From: Deltaproteobacteria bacterium
Lineage (GTDB): Bacteria; Desulfobacterota; Desulfobulbia; Desulfobulbales; Desulfurivibrionaceae
Length of the DNA stretch: 32,118 nt
Reading direction: 5' to 3'
NCBI GenBank assembly: GCA_026388735.1
Contig: JAPLJG010000062.1
Span: forward strand, 5,292-37,409
The notes beneath the pieces are model-generated. The model was given only the letters and a program-made list of their open reading frames with translations. It made no database searches and was not told the origin of the DNA. Made by a program: the position numbers and the translations under genes. This document shows, piece after piece, positions 28,089-32,118 of the stretch. Numbering within the stretch: position 1 is the stretch's first letter; every line of letters begins with the position of its first letter.

Positions 28089-29435
28089 CTACCCCTGCTG
28101 GAAGGTGAGCCAGCGGCTTTGGGCCGAGGAGCTCAAAACCCCCACCGGATCGACATAGTCGTAGACCCGCGCCTGTTTGTCGTGGGCCGGGCGCAGCACC
28201 CTTCCCACCACCTGGAGGAGGCGGCCGGTGAACTTGATCGGTGTGGTGAGAAAGAGGGTGGCAAGGTCCGGGCAGTCGAATCCTTCGCCGATGAGCTGCA
28301 CCGTGGAGATCAGTACTTTGACCTCACCCTGGCGGATGGAATCCACTAGGGCGGTGCGTTGCTCGGCCGGGAGCTTGCCGGTGAGCACCGCGCTTGGGCA
28401 ATCGTGCTTTTCGAGCATGACCGCCAGGGCCTCGCAATGCTTGACCCGGTCGCTGACCACCAGGATGGTGCCCGGCGAGGTGGCCCGTTCCTTGAGGATG
28501 TCTTCGACAATGAGCTGGTTACGGGCCGCGTTACTACAGAGCGCCTTCATCAGGGCCTGGTAGTTGCCCCGGTACACATAGCGGAATTCCGTGGGACGCT
28601 GGAGATATTCCGGCTTGAGCACGGCGCCGCTTTCGTGCAGATCAAAGGTTTCCACCTTGAAGGCCCGGTCGCCCAGGGACATGTAGATCAGCTTGGTCAG
28701 GCCGTCCCGGCGAAAGGCCGTGGCGGAAAGGCCCAGCAGATAGCGGCAGTCAAAACCGCTCACCACCTCGGTGAAGAGCGAGGCCGGAACCCGGTGGCAC
28801 TCGTCCACGCAGAGCTGGCCGAAATGGGCGGGCAGCTCTGCCAGCCGGTTGCGGGCCGAGTTGACGATGGCGATGGTGATGGGGGCCAGGGAGAAATTCC
28901 CGTCGCCGATCAACCCCGCCTCCACGCCTAAGAATGTTTTGGCCCGTTCCGCCCACTGGTAGAGCAGCTCTTTGGTGTGGACCAGCACCAGGGTGGGCTG
29001 TTGTCGTTTGGCGATCACCGCCAGGGCGATTACCGTCTTGCCCGAGCCGGTGCCAGCTTCCAGCACCCCGAAATCGTGCTTGGTGATGGCGGCAATGGCC
29101 TCCTCCTGGTAGGGGCGCAGCTCGCCCAGGAAGTGGAAATCCACCGGAGCAGCAGTCTGCCGCTGGTCGATGATCTGCGGGTCTTGGCGCATGAATTTCC
29201 GGGCCAGGAGAATGGCGTGGTTGGCGTAGCCTCGGGGAAAGGTGATGGTGTCGCCGTGTTCCGCGAAAAAATAGAGGTGGGGCTTGAGCTTCTTGCCCAT
29301 CCAGCGGCTGTATTTCTTGGCCTCGAGGTACTCGGGGTTGTCGATGGTCAGCTGCTGCTTGAGGGCCTCGGCCAGGGTGGCTGAGGCACCGCGCAGGCAG
29401 GCTTGTGAGCCGACGGTGAGGGTGAAGGGGCTCAT
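28089..29435 (-). CDS. SSL2-type DEAD/DEAH-box helicase
   Basis: A 448-residue SF2 helicase (SSL2/XPB-UvsW type). Q-motif-like LRPYQEEAI precedes Walker A in LEAGTGSGKTVIAL; CVDECHRVPASL is the DECH box; GLSATAFRRDGL motif III; and STVQLIGEGFDCPDL with LLQVVGRVLRPAHDK form the C-terminal motifs. The DNA-damage-repair role of XPB is known for the family, but this small bacterial form is uncharacterised. ATG 29435 was chosen, where ATGA overlaps the stop of slyX; a longer version would start inside slyX. Confidence 0.9.
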   Translation of the reverse strand: MSPFTLTVGSQACLRGASATLAEALKQQLTIDNPEYLEAKKYSRWMGKKLKPHLYFFAEHGDTITFPRGYANHAILLARKFMRQDPQIIDQRQTAAPVDFHFLGELRPYQEEAIAAITKHDFGVLEAGTGSGKTVIALAVIAKRQQPTLVLVHTKELLYQWAERAKTFLGVEAGLIGDGNFSLAPITIAIVNSARNRLAELPAHFGQLCVDECHRVPASLFTEVVSGFDCRYLLGLSATAFRRDGLTKLIYMSLGDRAFKVETFDLHESGAVLKPEYLQRPTEFRYVYRGNYQALMKALCSNAARNQLIVEDILKERATSPGTILVVSDRVKHCEALAVMLEKHDCPSAVLTGKLPAEQRTALVDSIRQGEVKVLISTVQLIGEGFDCPDLATLFLTTPIKFTGRLLQVVGRVLRPAHDKQARVYDYVDPVGVLSSSAQSRWLTFQQG

Positions 29436-29611
29436 GGGCGGTCTGCGTCCCGGGGGGCAAGGGTTTCGGTGAGCAGATGGGCCAGGCGGGTGCATTCTTT
29501 TTCCACCGCGTCAAGCTGGGCCTGCTGGGAGATCAGGGCGCTGTTGAGCTCTTCCAGGGCGATTTCCTGGAAGGCCAGGCGGGTTTCCAATTCGATGATC
29601 CGGTGTTCCAT
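29432..29611 (-). CDS. slyX: SlyX-family small coiled-coil protein
   Basis: A 59-residue gene I translated from the minus strand: MEHRIIELETRLAFQEIALE, then ELNSALISQQAQLDAVEKE and a Thr-Arg-Leu-Ala-His-Leu stretch. It is one long amphipathic helix with the LExxLAFQExxLEELN pattern of SlyX. The ATG at 29611 is preceded by TAGGA and the stop codon overlaps the helicase start (ATGA). It lies 5 bases after the nitroreductase stop. Function is unknown even in well-studied hosts; in E. coli it lies beside slyD. Here it sits in a helicase-nitroreductase operon. Confidence 0.8.
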   Translation of the reverse strand: MEHRIIELETRLAFQEIALEELNSALISQQAQLDAVEKECTRLAHLLTETLAPRDADRP

Positions 29612-29616
29612 GGGGG

Positions 29617-30534
29617 TTATCCTACGAAATATCTTGGAGTTATCGGTTTCCGGCCGGTGAGCCGCTGGTACGGTTCGGCCGGGTAGCCCAGGGCAATGAC
29701 GGCATGGATGGCCTCGTCATCGGGAATCCCCATGGTTCGTTGGATTCTCGGGGCCTTGGCCATGGCGGCCACGGCAAAGCCGATCAGGCAGGAGCCCAGG
29801 CCCATGGTGTGGGCAGCCAACAGGATATTTTGCGTGGCCAGCAGGGCGTCTTCTTTCGGACAGCTTGCGCCTGGTCGGGAGCCGATGATGATGGCGGCGG
29901 GCGCTCCGTGGAACAGGCGGTCGCGGCCTTGTTCCGACCATTCCCGCAGCCCCTGGGCAATGCTGTGGTGGTAGCGGTGATAATACTTGGCCAGGGCAGG
30001 CCTGCCAAGCAGGCGGAGAAGGTTACGCAGCACGGGGTTGGCTGCCTGCCGGTTGAGTTGGCTGAAGTAGGCGGCAACCAAGCTGCCCAGGCTCTCCACT
30101 GCCGACCGCTGCGGCAGGATGGTAAAGGTCCAGGCCTGGCTGTTGGTGCCGGAGGGGGCGGTGGTGCCGATGCGGACCAGGTCTTCCAGCAGCTGCGGGT
30201 CCAGGGTGCGGTTTGTGTAGTTGCGGCAGGAACGTCGGGAGAGCATGAGGCGGACCAGCTGGGCCGTGTCCCCTTGGCCAGGGGGCAGATAGCGGATATC
30301 CGCAGTGAAGGTGTGAAAAAGGAGATCGTGCGCAAGGTTGGACACGGTGATGGCCTGGGTTGGGCAGATAGCGCGGCAATGGGCGCAGGCCAGGCAGCGA
30401 TCCCCGCTGACCACCGCTTTGCCGCCTAGCAGCGACAGGGTCTGGTCCGGGCATACCGTTAGGCAGAGGCCGCAGCCGGTGCATTTTTCTGGGTCGATGG
30501 TGGGGCCGTGCGGCCGGGGGTGCTGGTCTGTCAT
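29617..30534 (-). CDS. Ferredoxin-fused nitroreductase
   Basis: A 305-residue protein. N-terminal 60 residues hold two [4Fe-4S] binding motifs, CTGCGLCLTVCP and CLACAHCRAICP, and the rest is an FMN-binding nitroreductase fold: RRSCRNYTNRTLDP, APSGTNSQAWTF, and NILLAAHTMGLGSCLIGF. In anaerobes such fusions take electrons from ferredoxin-like partners to reduce nitro compounds or quinones. It is the first gene of the operon with slyX and the helicase. Substrate unknown. ATG 30534; the divergent GGDEF gene starts at 30681. Confidence 0.92.
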   Translation of the reverse strand: MTDQHPRPHGPTIDPEKCTGCGLCLTVCPDQTLSLLGGKAVVSGDRCLACAHCRAICPTQAITVSNLAHDLLFHTFTADIRYLPPGQGDTAQLVRLMLSRRSCRNYTNRTLDPQLLEDLVRIGTTAPSGTNSQAWTFTILPQRSAVESLGSLVAAYFSQLNRQAANPVLRNLLRLLGRPALAKYYHRYHHSIAQGLREWSEQGRDRLFHGAPAAIIIGSRPGASCPKEDALLATQNILLAAHTMGLGSCLIGFAVAAMAKAPRIQRTMGIPDDEAIHAVIALGYPAEPYQRLTGRKPITPRYFVG

Positions 30535-30587
30535 GATTGTCCATCATGCCCTGCTTTGCAAAAAAATGGAAGGGTTCGCATATCTAG

Positions 30588-30616
30588 TTGACGAAAAGGC
30601 TTGGGGGGCATAGTTT
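30588..30616 (+). promoter_or_regulatory. Sigma70-type promoter of the GGDEF gene
   Basis: TTGACG (30588-30593), 17-base spacer, TAGTTT (30611-30616), 65 bases before ATG 30681. This is the best -35 in the window, with ideal spacing. It lies in the divergent gap facing the nitroreductase operon. Confidence 0.65.
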
Positions 30617-30680
30617 CAGCACAAGATGGGCGGTTCAGTTACAAGATCCCATTGTCCCGCAGCCGAGCACCGGAGGAAAC

Positions 30681-31895
30681 ATGCACTTCTGGCAAGGATT
30701 TTTCTTGTATCTGGCGCCGGGCGGTCTGCTGCTCGTGGCGGCGCTCGCCTCCTTGCAGCACGATGGCCTGGCCCAATGGTTGTTCGGGATCACCTGGATT
30801 TTGCCCCCGGCCCTGGGGCTGGTCGCGGTTTTTCTGGGCTGGCGCTTCAATCGCAGCCGCCTGCTCTTCGGCACCCTGGTGGTGCTCATGGCCGACCAAC
30901 TGCTGCGCCGTTATGGCGGGGTGGCCCAGATCGACCAGCTCCTGGCCAGGTATGTGTTCCAGATGGCCCTGCTGGCGCTGCCGCTTAACCTGCTTCTTTT
31001 TTCTTTCTGGCGGGAGCGGGGCATTGTCACCGGTCAGGGCCTGCGCCGTTTTGCCTTTATTTTTTTCCAGCCGCTCCTGCTGGCTGCGCTCTTTGGGGTG
31101 CGTGGCCCGCTCATCGTTCGGCAGCTGGAGGGGATGACTATTTCCTTGCCCCTGGTTGGGACCCTTTTCTCCCCGGCCCTTGTGATCTGCATAGTGGCCG
31201 GACTGGGGCTTTCTTTTCGTTTTTGGCGCAACCGCGATCTGCTGGACCATGGCTTTTTTTGGGCCATGCTCTGTGCGCTTCTTGCCGTGTTGGCTGCCAA
31301 TCCCGCCCGCCAGGCCTTTCTTTTTAGCCTGGCTGCCCTGATCCTTATTGTTTCCGCCATTGAGGCTGCCCACCGGATGGCTTTCCGGGATGAGCTGACC
31401 ACTCTCCCTGCCCGGCGGGCCTTGAACGAGGCCCTGCTCAAGCTGAGCAACACCTACACCGTGGCCATGGTGGATATCGATTTTTTCAAGAAGTTCAATG
31501 ATCGCTACGGCCACGATGTGGGCGATCAGGTGCTGGCCATGGTGGCCACTCTGCTGGGCAAGGTGGGCGGGGGCGGCCGTCCCTTCCGTTATGGCGGGGA
31601 GGAGTTCACCATTCTCTTCCCGGGCAAAGAGCTGAAAGAGGCCCAGCCCCACTTGGAGGCATTGCGCCAGGCCGTGGCTGAGGCCGGGTTCAAGGTCCGG
31701 AGCGCGAGCCGGGCTGGCAAGAATTCGGACAGCAGAAAAAAGTCCGGCGACTCCGCAAAAAAGGTCTCCCTCACCATCAGTATCGGCATGGCCCAGCGCG
31801 ACACAACCAGGAAAACCCCCCAGGCCGTGATCAAGGCGGCGGATCAGGCTCTGTACCGGGCCAAGGAAGGCGGGCGCAACAGGGTTTCCATCTGA
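30681..31895 (+). CDS. Membrane-bound diguanylate cyclase (GGDEF)
   Basis: A 404-residue protein with about seven hydrophobic segments in residues 5-230, then a complete GGDEF domain (about 235-400). RDELTTLPARRALNEAL opens the domain, VDIDFFKKFNDRYGHDVGDQVL supplies the metal/nucleotide pocket, and the A-site is RYGGEEF (303-309), an active form. The residues before it (KVGGGGRPF) lack the RxxD I-site, so product inhibition at that site is not expected. GGAGG precedes ATG 30681. The membrane part is not a recognised MASE domain to me. Next to the IS end at 31935. Confidence 0.9.
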   Translation: MHFWQGFFLYLAPGGLLLVAALASLQHDGLAQWLFGITWILPPALGLVAVFLGWRFNRSRLLFGTLVVLMADQLLRRYGGVAQIDQLLARYVFQMALLALPLNLLLFSFWRERGIVTGQGLRRFAFIFFQPLLLAALFGVRGPLIVRQLEGMTISLPLVGTLFSPALVICIVAGLGLSFRFWRNRDLLDHGFFWAMLCALLAVLAANPARQAFLFSLAALILIVSAIEAAHRMAFRDELTTLPARRALNEALLKLSNTYTVAMVDIDFFKKFNDRYGHDVGDQVLAMVATLLGKVGGGGRPFRYGGEEFTILFPGKELKEAQPHLEALRQAVAEAGFKVRSASRAGKNSDSRKKSGDSAKKVSLTISIGMAQRDTTRKTPQAVIKAADQALYRAKEGGRNRVSI

Positions 31896-31934
31896 TTGAT
31901 TCTTTGTTCTAATCCTGGTTGGCACATTATTTTT

Positions 31935-32118
31935 GGGGCTGTCCTAGATAATGAAAATTATTTAGAATGGCCGGATAAGAAAAAGTAGACTGAGTAAAAC
32001 CAAACAAGACCGACTGATCGAACACTTTGTTGCTGGGACAACAGCACGCACAACTGCGGTTCTGGTCGGGGTTAACAAGTCTACCGCCTCGTATTATTTC
32101 CACCGACTGCGAGAACTC
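31935..32118 (+). mobile_element. Left end of an IS1595/IS1016-type insertion sequence (cut by window end)
   Basis: The end reads GGGGCTGTCCTAGATAA from 31935, matching the terminal inverted repeat of IS1016-like elements (GGGGCTGTCC). It is followed after about 40 bases by a transposase frame. The right end, and so the full length and target duplication, is outside the window. The flank just before it is AT-rich, as expected for a target. It lies 39 bases after the GGDEF stop and does not disrupt that gene. Confidence 0.8.
31975..32118 (+). pseudogene. IS1595-family transposase, N-terminal part, start codon ATA
   Basis: From 31975 the frame reads RKSRLSKTKQDRLIEHFVAG, then TTARTTAVLVGVNKSTASYY and FHRLREL, closely matching the N-terminal zinc-ribbon-preceding region of IS1016-type transposases, which normally begin MRKSRLS. 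Here the first codon is ATA, an apparent G-to-A change from ATG, and a TAG lies four codons upstream; a CTG at 31990 is the next possible start. If so, translation is reduced or lost and this copy may be inactive. The rest is beyond the window, so a full pseudogene call is tentative. Confidence 0.6.

Noticed and set aside
30639-31925. 428-codon open frame on the minus strand
   Set aside because: Antisense to the GGDEF gene, which has a good ribosome site, promoter and active-site motifs.
1-32118. CRISPR arrays, tRNA, rRNA, c-di-GMP riboswitch
   Set aside because: No regularly spaced direct repeats, no cloverleaf with CCA end, and no GEMM-type core near the c-di-GMP genes were found by eye.

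Overview
The window is a stretch of bacterial chromosome from a Gram-negative, GC-rich organism. Two lipobox proteins, a SPOR/NlpC lipoprotein, bactofilin, HrpB, SlyX, several c-di-GMP proteins, an [4Fe-4S] nitroreductase and a stand-alone tandem-ACT protein together suggest a deltaproteobacterial (Desulfobacterota, perhaps Desulfobulbales-like) anaerobe. That placement comes from gene content and codon style only; no rRNA gene or other phylogenetic marker is present. I see no tRNA, rRNA, CRISPR array or prophage block.

Layout. 1-432: C-terminal end of an AT-rich unknown gene. 453-1178: a mazEF toxin-antitoxin module whose antitoxin looks internally shortened, bracketed by two diverged direct repeats. 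1150-2559: a Ser/Thr protein kinase fused to a cyclic-nucleotide-binding domain. 2659-4568: a tightly packed operon of cupin, NahK-like sugar kinase/phosphotransferase and DOMON-like protein. 4768-6762: a PilZ protein, a small Cys-containing protein and an HD-GYP phosphodiesterase. 6912-9135: a small orphan gene diverging from a WYL-domain regulator that sits directly behind a perfect 12-bp palindrome, then an NlpC/P60 lipoprotein. 9346-11789: a small Cys-rich protein, a pentapeptide-repeat lipoprotein, a DoxX membrane protein and an unknown gene. 11799-13937: a 130-bp inverted-repeat element, a phage-Mu GemA-like orphan, a HAD hydrolase, a small unknown and an Smr-domain protein. 14254-15668: an M23 peptidase/bactofilin cell-shape operon ending in a strong terminator. 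15837-17421: cupin, S4 RNA-binding protein, macrodomain protein and lipoprotein. 17539-19165: two different aldolases in one operon, ending in a terminator. 19183-19400: a dispersed repeat. 19478-22489: helicase HrpB and a small secreted YxFxKD-type protein. 22664-25474: a large hybrid histidine kinase. 25625-27980: ACT protein, aminotransferase and TerC. 28089-30534: an operon of ferredoxin-nitroreductase, slyX and an SSL2-type helicase. 30681-31895: a membrane diguanylate cyclase. 31935-end: left end of an IS1595/IS1016-type insertion sequence.

How the genes fit together. Three c-di-GMP components (PilZ effector, HD-GYP hydrolase, GGDEF synthase), a hybrid kinase and a Ser/Thr kinase give the window a signalling flavour. 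The M23-bactofilin pair and the NlpC lipoprotein are envelope-remodelling genes. Most of the rest is ordinary chromosomal background. I do not find a convincing complete new defence or mobile system. The most unusual loci are the WYL/palindrome/orphan-ORF region (6912-8347), the mazEF module with a shortened antitoxin and flanking repeats (453-1178), the 130-bp repeat next to gemA (11799-11928), and the hrpB start that lies inside a terminator T-tract (22025-22054).
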